Of a DNA stretch of 64,000 nucleotides, positions 1 through 8,803 are shown in pieces. The notes beneath the pieces were generated by a model. That model was given only the letters and a program-made list of their open reading frames with translations. It was not told where the DNA came from and did no database searches. A program made the position numbers and the translations under genes. The stretch spans positions 2,017,501 to 2,081,500 of the forward strand of contig OY723239.1 of assembly GCA_963210315.1 (NCBI GenBank), written 5' to 3'. This stretch comes from Rhynchopus euleeides (taxonomy: Eukaryota > Euglenozoa > Diplonemea > Diplonemida > Diplonemidae). Every line of letters starts with the position of its first letter. Position 1 is the stretch's first letter.

Positions 1-39
1 GCCCCCCGGACCCCCAGATTTAGGAAAAGCCCTGGTCTA

Positions 40-219
40 CACGGTGGACTCCAGCGGGGGTAGGGTAACCCTTTTCGGGAGTCTCAACTAGGGGGAGTCC
101 AACTCCCGCTAGCGGGAGTATAGACTCCCGCTAGCGGGAGTCTATACTCCCGCTAGGGGGAGTCTGACTCCCCCTAGCGGGAGTCTTTTCACCTATTTTC
201 ACTCATTTTTCCCATGATA
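40..219 (+). repeat. Left terminal inverted repeat
   Basis: About 180 bp, pairing with 2254-2411. It is made largely of self-complementary CTCCCGCTAGCGGGAG and CTCCCGCTAGGGGGAG blocks, a pattern expected of repeated transposase-binding sites (inference). Confidence 0.8.
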
Positions 220-312
220 CCTATGCAATGTGGCACTCGTCACTGAAGTACAGCCACACCAAACGAAACGGACGTTTCCACCCATCCCAGCTCGCAGACC
301 TGATTCACAAAA

Positions 313-693
313 ATGGGGAAGACGACAACGAAGCCGGCAGCGAAGCCGGCGGCAAAGTCGATTAAGAAGAAGAAGAGCGCAGAGAGTCCCGAGGCTGCGG
401 AGGCGACGAACATTGTGCATGATTTTTGCACGGCCTTCCCTGTTAAAAAAGGGGGCAGTGTGCTGACACTGGGATCCATTAGAAGGCTCCTAGCAACGGT
501 GTTGAGCAAGGAGCTCCACCAGCACAGCACCCAGGTGGCCAACGCAATCATCGCCATGTCTTCCCTGACATGGATAAGTTCGCTGTCAGGGAAGTCGCAA
601 CGATGCGGAAGGAGGGCGCTCTCCGTCATATACAAGGTGGAGGCGAAGTATGGCAAGGTGCAGGATACAAACGTGTCGTCGGGGGCAGCCTGA
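313..693 (+). pseudogene. Possible decayed histone H2B-like ORF inside the transposon
   Basis: A 126-residue frame starts with a Lys/Ala/Pro-rich tail (MGKTTTKPAAKPAAKSIKKK) and contains a stretch around residues 49-76 (LTLGSIRRLLATVLSKEL and following) that can be laid over the H2B C-terminal helix (TSREI...LLLPGEL..H). Only about 8 of 21 positions agree and the preceding helix is shortened. After about residue 82 the neighbouring frame from 570 looks more protein-like, which hints at a frameshift. It lies between two copies of the transposon's left end. It could equally be chance sequence. Confidence 0.25.
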
Positions 694-842
694 AGCCGCG
701 AATGATCGCGACACGGGCGAACGGCTTGGCACCGTGGGTCTGGATAGATGCTGGAGTTCGGCCGGGTGAAACCGGAAGTCGCAGCAAAATTTGCCCCCCC
801 AGATTTCTTCCTCAAACCCACCCGTGGGCTGATCCGGCCTTG

Positions 843-942
843 CACGGTGGACTCCAGCGGGGGTAGGGTACCACTACCGGGTTTAACCCTTTTCGGGAGT
901 CTCAACTAGGGGGAGTCCAACTCCCGCTAGCGGGAGTATAGA
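843..942 (+). repeat. Internal second copy of the transposon left end
   Basis: Repeats the first ~95 bp of the element (CACGGTGGACTCCAGCGG through the first CTCCCGCTAGCGGGAG), with 13 extra bases. The element therefore has two left ends about 800 bp apart, bracketing the histone-like ORF. Confidence 0.8.
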
Positions 943-958
943 TCAGCAGTGGGCAACA

Positions 959-2096
959 ATGAGGCGATGCGGGGGGCGAGGGCACCGATGCTCACTGTGC
1001 GACATCCCAGAAGAACGCTGGTATCAACAGGTGCATCGATACCCGCACCTGACTCTCTCTGAGATGAAAGAGGCTGGCTACCCCTCCCTCTTGGCAGGTG
1101 TGCTTCCCAATGCCCGCTACGTCACCCCAGCACTCCATGACTGCAAGGGGCTCGCCATGCGGCTGATCAGGGTACTGGATGAGACAACAAAAAAAATATT
1201 CGACAAGACCTGTACAAACCTTGCACTGAATGTGTCGCAGAATGGGACAGGTGCTCAGTTCCGGAAGGTCGTGCTTGCCTGTCACAGGACACACCTACAA
1301 GGGCTTGTTCCGCTACCTCTTTGTCTCCCTTGCAGACCTCATGCATTTCCGGTATGCAGACATCCCCTGGCGCTTCTGGGGATGCAAGGATGAGTCAGCC
1401 CGGATTCCCTTCTTGCGTGCTCGGATCTCAGGGCATATATTTCACTGGTTGATGGAGCATGCCGAAAAGGGATCAACGCGCAATGCCTACGTACACAGTC
1501 TCCATCATTGGTGGGCTCCAGAAGATGCAGTGCCTCTGCAGAACAACGACGAATTTGAAGAAGCAGAGAACGGACATCGCAAGAAAGATGCCGTTACAAT
1601 CGCCAGCTCCGCAACTTACGAGAGAGATCTTGCGATGGCAGAAGAGAAGCGGCGCGCATCGGGCATGCCTTGGAAGGTTGCGCACCTGTCGCAGGACGGG
1701 ATCCTCGGGTATAGAGAAGTCATCCTGTGTCCGTGTCTGCACACCCGACACGCTCATAGATTGGCTGTGTATGTTCTTTGCACACAGTTGACACAGCTGC
1801 AGAAGGGGTTTGTGCACTGCAACACACAGGACTTCGTTGAACCCATCAGCGCGCCCTACTTCCTGTTCCGGTTCCCCGAAGGACACCGCAAATTATCGCT
1901 CTGCTTGTGCAAAATGCCAATCCCGCTGGGGGCGACTTTCACACCATTCGTGTCATCCGAGGCGACTTTGAGCACGCTTGACCAACGCGCACAGCAGGAG
2001 GGGGATGACAGTTCTGACGAAGAAGATGAGGCCTGCAGGATGGCTTGTCTTGCCCAAGGTGTAACACAACTACGACAGGCGATGGCCGCACTTTGA
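959..2096 (+). CDS. Candidate transposase of the TA-target transposon (two overlapping frames)
   Basis: Two overlapping frames lie inside the inverted repeats. The first (959-1393) contains YVTPALHDCKGLAMRLI, which resembles the Asp/His-Lys-Gly stretch seen in several DDE transposases. The second (1230-2096, 288 residues) contains aromatic-rich segments (YADIPWRFWGCKDESARIPF), a late Cys-His stretch (ILCPCLHTRHAH) and an acidic tail (GDDSSDEEDEA). The join between about 1250 and 1330 would need a frameshift or a small intron. The acidic tail and stop at 2096 sit about 155 bp before the right inverted repeat, as expected of a transposon's only gene. I cannot name the family; the transposase role is inferred from position. 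Confidence 0.45.
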
Positions 2097-2253
2097 CACC
2101 TCAAATTCTAACCGCTCACCTCCGCAGGTGCAGCCGCTACCAGGAGGATAGGTAGGTAGTCCAGAGTCCGGGGAAACTGACAGAAGCAAAACAAGCCCCT
2201 CCCCATCCCTCTTCCACCATGATTTTACCCCCCACGCCAGTAGACTGTAACTA

Positions 2254-2411
2254 TATCATGGGAAAAATGGATGAAAATAGGTGAAAAGACTCCCGCTAGG
2301 GGGAGTCAGACTCCCCCTAGCGGGAGTATAGACTCCCGCTAGCGGGAGTCTTTGACACCCGCTCAGACTCCCGCTCCCAGACTCCCGCTAGGGCCGCTGG
2401 AGTCCACCGTG
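2254..2411 (-). repeat. Right terminal inverted repeat
   Basis: Reverse complement of the left end, shorter by about 20 bp and diverged in the outer third. It ends CCACCGTG followed by TA. Confidence 0.8.
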
Positions 2412-3345
2412 TATAGTACGCGGTGTAGAGTTGTTCACCACTCGCATGCAGGCCCCAGCCATGCAGGACGGCATCACAGAGGAGTCAACAGCAAAACACA
2501 ATGCTGCAAAGCAAGGCAACAGACAAGGCAACACAACACACGTTGCTGTGAACGGACTTGAGATGTCGTTGGTCAGTCCGTTCGTGATGTCAGTGTTTCG
2601 CGCAGCACGGCAAATCCACATCTTTTCCACAAATTGCAAACGGTTTTCCAATTTTCCAATTTCGTGTCCTGGTGTGTGCTAAGGAAGCACAAGGCTTGCC
2701 CTGTGCTTCCTTGGTGCATCGGACGGCACCACTGTGTCCATGTGGGCAGCGGGAAGTGGCACCGGTTGCCCTCGCAAGGAGCCCGCCACACGACACACGA
2801 CAACAGCGGTGCTTGCTTTCTGACCGTCGAAGTATCAAATGTGTGTGCAGCTCTCTTGTGTGTCTGTATCAATGGTGGGACGGCCACGCCTTCTGGGGTG
2901 CGCTTGCAACGGTCGGAAGGGCTTTCAAATGCTTCTCATGCGCCTGTGTGTGGCGTGGCATGGGGTCGAAGCGCAGACAAGCGGGTTGGTTCTTGCGCTG
3001 CTGTCCCTCGGGGATGCTGGACTCCCAGCATCCTGGCCTCAAAATTTGTGCATTGCACTTCCGGGTGGCCGACACGCTTGCGTGTGTCGGCCGCCTGGCT
3101 GAATTTTGTGGAGATGAGACTTGTCGGGTGAAACGAACACGCCACCCTTGATTGGGCTGGCTGGGCACTGCAGAGGAAGCATTACACCACTACACAATCG
3201 CATACTTAATAGACACTCCCACCACCCCACCTCCCCACCCCATACATTCGTTCAGTTCTATCCTGCTTCTTTCCAGCATCCTTCACTCACCTCCCCGTTT
3301 TCTCGGCCCCTCTGGGTCTTTTGCTGTTTTTTCCTTCCCCATTTC
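2412..3345 (+). repeat. Dispersed repeat, copy 1 (pre-family DNA)
   Basis: The same sequence recurs at about 25011-26250 and 55307-56340; shared landmarks are CACTCGCATGCAGGCCCCAG and GGGCTGGCTGGGCACTGCAG. This copy lacks about 190 bp present in the other two and starts abruptly at the transposon. Short frames appear but no frame is preserved across the three copies, so I call it noncoding. It runs directly into the module preceding the first tandem gene. Confidence 0.8.
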
Positions 3346-3349
3346 CCCA

Positions 3350-3500
3350 TTTCCAGACGAACCGATACTCCGCTGTGAACCAGAAGGTCGACGCAGCACC
3401 ACCGCAGCCACCCTCACCCTCACCCCCGCAACCCACCCCCTCCCAATCCCAAACCCCGCCCCTTTGCACTTCCGCACCGCGGTGCCACACACACACACAC
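3350..3500 (+). promoter_or_regulatory. Conserved upstream module, copy 1
   Basis: A C/A-rich block with the landmarks CAGAAGGTCGACGCAGCACC and CCAAACCCCGCCCCTTTGCA recurs before all five tandem genes and once without a gene (26255). It ends about 210 nt before the ATG at 3712. Promoter or 5' UTR function is inferred from position; no TATA element is evident. Confidence 0.45.
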
Positions 3501-3711
3501 CTTGCCGCAACTTTGATACGGACGAGGGGCCTCTTTCACTTGCAGCGTCGTCGTCACACTGACGGTAACGTGGGGAGCAGGGGTGAGGGCAGGCAACGAA
3601 GTCGCTGCCCACCCAGCAGGCAGGGAGTTGACCGAGCCACCCCACCCCACCCCACTGCACGACACCCACAGGCCCAGGTCTGTCAGCACACGAAGGCACC
3701 GACCCGTCAAG

Positions 3712-4689
3712 ATGCCCCAGGCGACAGAAGTCAAGAAGTACTACAAGCTGCTTAACGTGCTGCCGGTCATTCAACGCAGCCAGGTGTGTGACATCCTCGA
3801 GCATGTCTGCGGCGCGACCCTCGTGGATGTGCATTTCAACGGACGCCATGGGATGAACATCGTCTTCTGCACTGTTCCAGGGGCGGTGCTGACAGACGAG
3901 GAGAACACCCTCATCCACAAGGATGTCACCAAGCTGATGCCGCCCGGTGGTGCTGAGCTGACCATTGAGAAGCTGCCGTCCTTCGAAAAGAAGACCCGCA
4001 AGTGCGGGCAAGAGCTCCGTCTTTTCGGGTTCCCTGTCGACCACAATGGCTGCAGCTCCCCGCCCCTGTCCTAGGTGGGAATGGAGGCACTCGGCTTCGC
4101 CGCTGCCGAATGGTTGGCAGGGGCGGGGGTGGGTGGCGCTAAACTCTGCAGCGTTGAGTATGCGGTAAAGGCGAAGCCAAACCGCCGTGCGAAGAAGGGC
4201 AATGTGCCCCCTCCCAAGGTGCTGAATATCGTGCTGCAGCTGCCGACACAGGAGGCTGTGAGACGGGCTGTGTCGCTCACTCGGTGCAGGCTAGACATGC
4301 TGACTGTGCAGCACACCGGTGGGAGGGTGTTTCTGTACGTGTCGCAGCCAGGCGACAAGCCCAGGTGGTACTGTAAAAAGGTGAGGCACACCGCCAGCCA
4401 CAACAACAACCTCTCGTCGTGGCAGATGATCCTCCCCGTGATAAACTACCGTTCTCACCTGCCTGACGAGCACGCAGACAACTGGCGCGTGCCGGCAGCA
4501 GGCTGCAACATGCTGCAGCACATGCAAAATCCCGCTTCCAGCCTGAATGAGGACGACTACAACGACTGCCGCTCCCTCGTGCCGGAAGCAGGCTACGACA
4601 TGCCGCAGCACATGCCAAGCCCTCCTTCTCACCCTGCCACACCACAGAACAACAGGGTGTGGTCGCACAGCCCGTACAACCTGGAGTGA
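3712..4689 (+). pseudogene. Tandem family gene 1, with in-frame TAG
   Basis: First of five paralogues of an unrecognised family. It starts MPQATEVKKYY, matching the MPRAT- start of three siblings. The first half (YKLLNVLPVIQ...INIVFC-type core) and the second half (VLNIVLQLPTQEAVRRAV ... RLDMLTVQHTGGRVFLYVSQ) both align with siblings. The frame is open to 4689 except for one TAG at 4072-4074, exactly where the gene 5 product has Gln (PQCVVDRVAAR), so a single C-to-T change explains it. Downstream sequence stays in frame and similar, so decay is recent, or the stop is tolerated, or it is an assembly error. The Pro/His-rich tail has two AAGC/YNMxQHMQ-like repeats. No known domain was recognised; each half could be a beta-alpha-beta (ferredoxin-like) fold, which is inference only. 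Confidence 0.75.
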
Positions 4690-5317
4690 CTTGACAGCAT
4701 GCGTGTGTCGGCAGCAGCGAGCCCCAGTGCCAATTCGATGATTTGAGGGGGGCTAATCGCGCATTTCATCCAAGGCTGGCAGAAGCAAGAGCCAGCCCTC
4801 CCCCACATTTCATAATGGACGAAGGGGTGAATGAAGATCAACTTCGTGTGACCGCGTTTTCTCTTACCACACCCCGTTTTATATGTCGGGGGCAGTGGGC
4901 GAATGTTCAAATTCTGAGACTCTCGATTCACCACCCACCCACCCACCCGCCCCCCTCATTGCGGGGCACCCCACCCTCCCGTCGCAGATGTTTGGTGAAA
5001 CCCACCCGTGTGGCAGAGAAATATTCTGCAAGAGCCATGCTGGGTCGGAAGAAGAGCAGATGTTGTGTGTTTCCCGCAACAGCTCCCCCAGGGGAGCAGC
5101 GGATTTGCACTTGATATGGATGCTGCTGTATTTGTGTTTGCAACACAAGCTGCGGCAACCCCCTCTCACCCACCTCCCTGTGACGTATTCTCGGCCTATG
5201 GAGGGCACCGTCTCATGCGGCATGCGTTGTTCATGCGCTAGCTGCAAGAGTCGGTGCCCTGCTGCCTTTGCTGGTTTTGCTTTAACCAGGAACGAAGTAA
5301 GTAACGAAGTAACGAAG
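4690..5317. other. Spacer between genes 1 and 2
   Basis: No gene is supported. It contains CACCCACC-type simple sequence near 4930 and, at 5201-5264, one diverged copy of the 60-bp spacer motif (TTGTTCATGC...AGCTGCAAGAG) that recurs in every later spacer. Confidence 0.6.
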
Positions 5318-5492
5318 GAAATCGTACGACTGAAGCTTTTGGATTAGCACCTCCATGCCACTTCACAAAGCCTCAACACAGCCTTGAGACAGCAAGTGTA
5401 CGCTCAACAAGAAGTAGTCCAGCTGTTCTCCCACAGTTGCTGGACAGGGTGTCTATAATAAAGCGAAAGGAGTACGATTTTCCCCATTTTTT
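5318..5492. mobile_element. Miniature inverted-repeat element, AAATCGTACG family
   Basis: Begins AAATCGTACGACTG and ends GGAGTACGATTTTCCCC, an inverted pair. The interior GTTCTCCCACAGTTG is shared with copies at 51283, 56787 and 59440. No coding capacity. Confidence 0.6.
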
Positions 5493-5523
5493 CTCGGTTG
5501 TCTGGAGAGAGACGCCTGCACGC

Positions 5524-5645
5524 AGTGAACCAGAAGGTCGACGCAGCACCACCGCAGCCACCCTCACCCTCACCCCCGCAACCCACCCACCTCCCAATCC
5601 CAAACCCCGCCCCTTTGCACTTCCACACCGCAGTGCCGCACGCCC
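5524..5645 (+). promoter_or_regulatory. Conserved upstream module, copy 2
   Basis: Same block as at 3350, joined on its left to a miniature element instead of the usual CCCATTTCCAGACGAACCGA lead-in. It is followed by a polypyrimidine stretch (5770-5810) about 80 nt before the ATG at 5892. Confidence 0.45.
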
Positions 5646-5891
5646 ACAGCACACAGCCTGAAGAATCCAGGTCCTGGCTGCGGATTTTTGCTGGCCGATG
5701 TCTCCCAGCCACTTCCCTCTACACCCCGCCAGCACGCACCCGCATCCTGCTGGAGGTGGCTCCGCTGTCGCTTCATTTCTCCTTCCCTCTTTCTCCGCTT
5801 ACCTTCCCCCCACCGCACCCACGCACCCGAGTGCACTGACACCCCTACACATGCACCATAGGTCTCTCTTGCTCACACACCAACACACAAC

Positions 5892-7100
5892 ATGCCGCGT
5901 GCGACTGACGGGAAGGGCTTCCAGCGTGGCCTCTCACCTGCTCACGACAGCAACCGGAACCTCAGCCCGACTCCGATCGCCTATAAGATTTTTAGGATCG
6001 CACCGGGTGTGACACGGGCTTGTATATGTGCTTTCTTGGAGCGGGCCTGTGGCGGGACCCTCCTTGACACCCACTTCTTCGGTCGGGCAGGCATCAACGT
6101 TGTCTTCTCTGTGGCCGCGAAACTGCAACACCCCGACCAAGAGGACCGCATCGCCTCTGGGATTGCTGCACTGACCCACGCCGCGTCACCACTCCCACTT
6201 CGCTCGGTTCCCTACGAGAGCAAGCCCCGCTGCCCCACACGTCTCCTGCATGTGGCAGCACTCGCAAGAGGCGATGACGGCAGCATCCCAGATGATCTGC
6301 CGGAGGAGGTGATGCGGTACGTCGGGGTGTGTGCTGCCCACTGGGTGGCAGGGAAGGTTGCAGGAAACGTCGACCTCTGCATGTCTGAGGTTGTGGAGAT
6401 GGCGCAGAAGAGTGCTACGCGCCAAAGCTTTCCGGGGGCTGTGCCGCAGAAGAGGCTGGAGGTGATGCTGCAGCTGACGTCACCCAAGGCGGTGCAGCAG
6501 GCTCTCGGGCTGACCCACAGCAGCCTCGACATGCTGACGGTGCGATACCCCGGTGGGTCTGTTCATCTATACGTGTCGCAGTCTGGCCACAAGAAGAAGT
6601 TCAAGTGGCACGAGCCCATCCTCTACAGGGTATCTTCACGCAGGGGTGCACCCAGCATGCCGCCACCCCTGAACGGGTGCTGTATTGTTGAGGAGGCAGA
6701 GCACGCACGTCCCGCTTCCGACCTGCCTGATGACTACGACGACTACAGCGACTACTTGTCCCGCGTGCCGGCAGCAGGCTACAACGCTGGTTCGGATGGC
6801 ATCGGGTACAACGTCGCTGTTCCGCACCCATTTGTCTTCGCTGGCACCACGCCGATGCACGCCGAGCTGCTGTATCACACGACAGATGGCTACAACGCTG
6901 GTTCCCATGATTTCGATGGCATGCAACAGTGCATGGCAGCAGCCAACGGTTGCAGCATCGCTGCTTCCGCCTCACAGCCATACCATGCCTATACTGGCGC
7001 ACCGTTGTGCGCCCCCGCCGGTTGCACATACGAACCGGCGGAAACTCGTTGCATGTCCGAATCGGCGGATGACATGGACGCCGTCCTGCCCTATCTTTAG
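5892..7100 (+). CDS. Tandem family gene 2, intact 402-residue protein of unknown function
   Basis: The only full-length, uninterrupted copy with the consensus start (MPRATDGKGFQRG). Residues 30-115 form a first conserved unit: a PGVTRACICAFLERACGGTL helix-like stretch, then GRAGINVVFSV. Residues 155-260 form a second: KRLEVMLQLTSPKAVQQAL, LDMLTVRYPGGSVHLYVSQ. Both units have a hydrophobic strand, an amphipathic helix and a strand, so an internally duplicated ferredoxin/RRM-like fold is possible (inference). The tail (about 275-402) is Tyr/Asp/Ala/His-rich with repeats (AGYNAGSD, DGYNAGSH) and ends in acidic DDMDAVLPYL. There is no signal peptide or membrane span, so an intracellular protein is likely. 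An AATAAA lies about 465 nt downstream. I recognise no known family. Confidence 0.85.
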   Translation: MPRATDGKGFQRGLSPAHDSNRNLSPTPIAYKIFRIAPGVTRACICAFLERACGGTLLDTHFFGRAGINVVFSVAAKLQHPDQEDRIASGIAALTHAASPLPLRSVPYESKPRCPTRLLHVAALARGDDGSIPDDLPEEVMRYVGVCAAHWVAGKVAGNVDLCMSEVVEMAQKSATRQSFPGAVPQKRLEVMLQLTSPKAVQQALGLTHSSLDMLTVRYPGGSVHLYVSQSGHKKKFKWHEPILYRVSSRRGAPSMPPPLNGCCIVEEAEHARPASDLPDDYDDYSDYLSRVPAAGYNAGSDGIGYNVAVPHPFVFAGTTPMHAELLYHTTDGYNAGSHDFDGMQQCMAAANGCSIAASASQPYHAYTGAPLCAPAGCTYEPAETRCMSESADDMDAVLPYL

Positions 7101-7173
7101 CAACGGATGAAAGCAGCACCCTGCGCCTGTCGAATGTCTACTAGAGGCCGCTCGGGCCTACATTGAGTAATGT

Positions 7174-7292
7174 CCCTCAGGGGGTCTTCGCTGGTCGTTA
7201 TCCTTCGTCAATCTTCGTCAGTTTTCGCCCAATTCAACAGGAAATGCACCAAAATGCACTGACGACCACCCCGTAGCGAAGACCCCCTAACT
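7174..7292. mobile_element. Miniature element, GGGGTCTTCGCT family
   Basis: GGGGGTCTTCGCTGG opens and GTAGCGAAGACCCCC closes the insert; the interior AAATGCACCAAAATGCACTG is shared with copies at 8227, 11325 and 23583. The empty site (GTCCCTAACTGTGCC) is intact in the spacers after genes 3 and 4. Confidence 0.75.
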
Positions 7293-7321
7293 GTGCCTTT
7301 TGCTCACTGCAGTTGCCCAGC

Positions 7322-7382
7322 GAGGGCACCGTCTCATTGCAGCATCTGTTGTTCATGCACCAGCTGCAAGAATCAGTGCACT
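7322..7382 (+). repeat. 60-bp spacer motif
   Basis: GGCACCGTCTCATTGCAGCA followed by TTGTTCATGCACCAGCTGCA. Eight copies were found: 5201, 7322, 7963, 10126, 11053, 13459, 13992, 56562. Role unknown. Confidence 0.6.
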
Positions 7383-7417
7383 GCTCCAATGCAATTGCTG
7401 TTGTTTCGAAGGGGGCC

Positions 7418-7512
7418 CTCGCTACCAGGTGTGACTGAGTGAGAAACAGTGAGTCACGGCCCACTTCCCCCCTCTGACTGACGAGCTGTGACTGGCAGCG
7501 AGGGCCCCCGAA
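7418..7512. mobile_element. Miniature element, GGGGCCCTCGCT ends, 5-bp target duplication
   Basis: Ends GGGGCCCTCGCT / AGCGAGGGCCCC flanked by CGAAG on both sides. The paralogous spacers at about 10214 and 13543 have the empty site TTTCGAAGGCATTG. The tips differ at two positions from the GGGGTCTTCGCT family. Confidence 0.8.
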
Positions 7513-7564
7513 GGCAATGCAATATACTATATGTTACCCCTGACAATCTTCTCAGAACTACGTA

Positions 7565-7570
7565 AATAAA
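7565..7570 (+). terminator. Putative polyadenylation signal after gene 2
   Basis: AATAAA in TACGTAAATAAAGGGCC, conserved at the same relative place after genes 3 and 4. Confidence 0.4.
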
Positions 7571-7599
7571 GGGCCTCCAAAGAGAAACTACGCCAAGAA

Positions 7600-8226
7600 A
7601 CACAACTCCGTAAAAGGTCAGTGTCTGTGTTTACTTTTTACGGTTCAGACTTTTTTTTGTTTACGGTAATGTGGAAGCGTTCAAGAAGTACAACCACTCT
7701 CTCTGAGATCTGGGACTTTTGTCCCCACCATTCCCTCCTGTCTACCCCCCGACACAAACAGATGCTCAAGAAGGGTTGCCTTCCCCATATTTCTGACACT
7801 CGATCGTCAAGGAAGAATTACACTACACCACCACAGCAAATTATGCACGCCCACCACACCACACACCCCATTCCTTCAGTTCTCGCTTCACCTCCCGTGC
7901 AATCCCCTCTCGCCACCCCCACCCACCCCGCCCCGCTTATTGCATTGTTCTCGGCCCGTTGCAGGACACATTCTCATTGCAGCGTCTGTTCATGCACCAG
8001 CTGCAAGAGCCAGCTTTTTGTTTGCGTTTTTTTGTTTTGTAGCCTCATGCAATGAAGGAGGAAATGGAACACAAGGCAAGCAGGCCCGACTGTGATGAAG
8101 GAGTCCCTAGGAAGTGCCGCATTTGCAGAGCCACATCTCACTTCACCAGGTCGACGTGCGACGTGTGTGCTGGTCGCATCGCAACAACCTCCTCCCTGTT
8201 GATAGTGGATGGATGTGGATGAGCAT
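7600..8226. other. Spacer between genes 2 and 3
   Basis: Duplicated with the spacer after gene 4 (13640-14230) and, interrupted, with that after gene 3. It holds a hairpin-forming GTAAAAGG...CTTTTTAC segment just after the AATAAA, one 60-bp motif (7963) and the zinc-ribbon ORF. Nothing else supportable. Confidence 0.6.
8052..8222 (+). CDS. 56-residue zinc-ribbon-like ORF, copy 1
   Basis: MKEEMEHKASRPDCDEGVPR is followed by KCRICRATSHFTRSTCDVC, giving C-x2-C-x10-C-x2-C. This spacing is close to the Cys-rich tail of piggyBac-type transposases (C-x2-C-x11-C-x2-C), so a relic of such a tail is one reading; a small zinc-binding protein is another. The same ORF recurs at 11150 and 14094, as part of the duplicated spacer. 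No promoter evidence. Confidence 0.4.
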   Translation: MKEEMEHKASRPDCDEGVPRKCRICRATSHFTRSTCDVCAGRIATTSSLLIVDGCG

Positions 8227-8336
8227 AGGGGGTCTTCGCTGGTCGTTATCCTTCGTCAATCTTTGTCAGTTTTCGCCCAATTCAACAGGAAATGCACCAA
8301 AATGCACTGACGACCACCCCGTAGAGAAGACCCCCA
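8227..8336. mobile_element. Miniature element, GGGGTCTTCGCT family
   Basis: GGGGGTCTTCGCTGG ... GAAGACCCCC, flanked by CATA on both sides. The sibling spacer after gene 3 has it at the same place (11325), so it predates that duplication. Confidence 0.7.
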
Positions 8337-8401
8337 TAACAAAGCAATTGAACAACCTCCCCATTCCCAGACCCGTTTTTAGTGACATGTGTCCTTGTGT
8401 T

Positions 8402-8575
8402 CCATTTCCCCATTTCCAGACGAACCGACACTCCGCTGTGAGGCAGAAGGTCGACGCAGCACCACCGCAGCCACCCTCACCCACACCCCCGCAACCCACC
8501 CCCTCCCAATCCCAAACCCCGCCCCTTTGCACTTCCGCACCGCGGTGCCGCACGCCCACAGCACACAGCCTGAAG
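8402..8575 (+). promoter_or_regulatory. Conserved upstream module, copy 3
   Basis: Full module including CATTTCCAGACGAACCGACA. The 230 nt between it and the gene 3 ATG are nearly identical to those of gene 2, including a polypyrimidine stretch. Confidence 0.45.
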
Positions 8576-8803
8576 AAGCCAGGTCCTGGCTGCGGATTTT
8601 TGCTGGCCGATGTCTCCCAGCCACTTCCCTCCACACCCCGCCAGCACGCACCCGCATCCTGCTGGAGGTGGCTCCGCTGTCGCTTCATTTCTCCTTCCCT
8701 CTTTCTCCGCTTACCTTCCCCCCACCGCACCCACGCACCCGAGTGCACTGACACCCCCACACATGCATCATAGGTCTCTCTTGCTCACACACCAACACAC
8801 AAC

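Larger units (their letters stand above)
40..2411. mobile_element. DNA transposon with long inverted ends, TA target duplication
   Basis: The two ends are inverted copies. CACGGTGGACTCCAGCGG at 40 answers its reverse complement ending at 2411, and the inner edges also pair (GTGAAAATAGGTGAAAAG near 2270 against its complement near 185). Both ends are filled with the short palindrome CTCCCGCTAGCGGGAG. TA lies on each side (38-39 and 2412-2413). Uninterrupted relatives of the right flank near 25011 and 55311 read GTCTATAGTAC, so a TA duplication fits. The left flank matches those relatives only over GTCTA, so that side may have been rearranged. The interior carries a candidate transposase and a second copy of the left end. 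The superfamily is not identified. Confidence 0.8.

Noticed and set aside
2573-2887. Reverse-strand ORF with a start (MAVPPLIQ) shared by all three dispersed-repeat copies
   Set aside because: Only the first dozen residues agree; the frames diverge afterwards, so similarity reflects the DNA repeat.
4072-4074. TAG reassigned to Gln in this genome
   Set aside because: Other family genes use TAG as their natural stop, so reassignment is unlikely.
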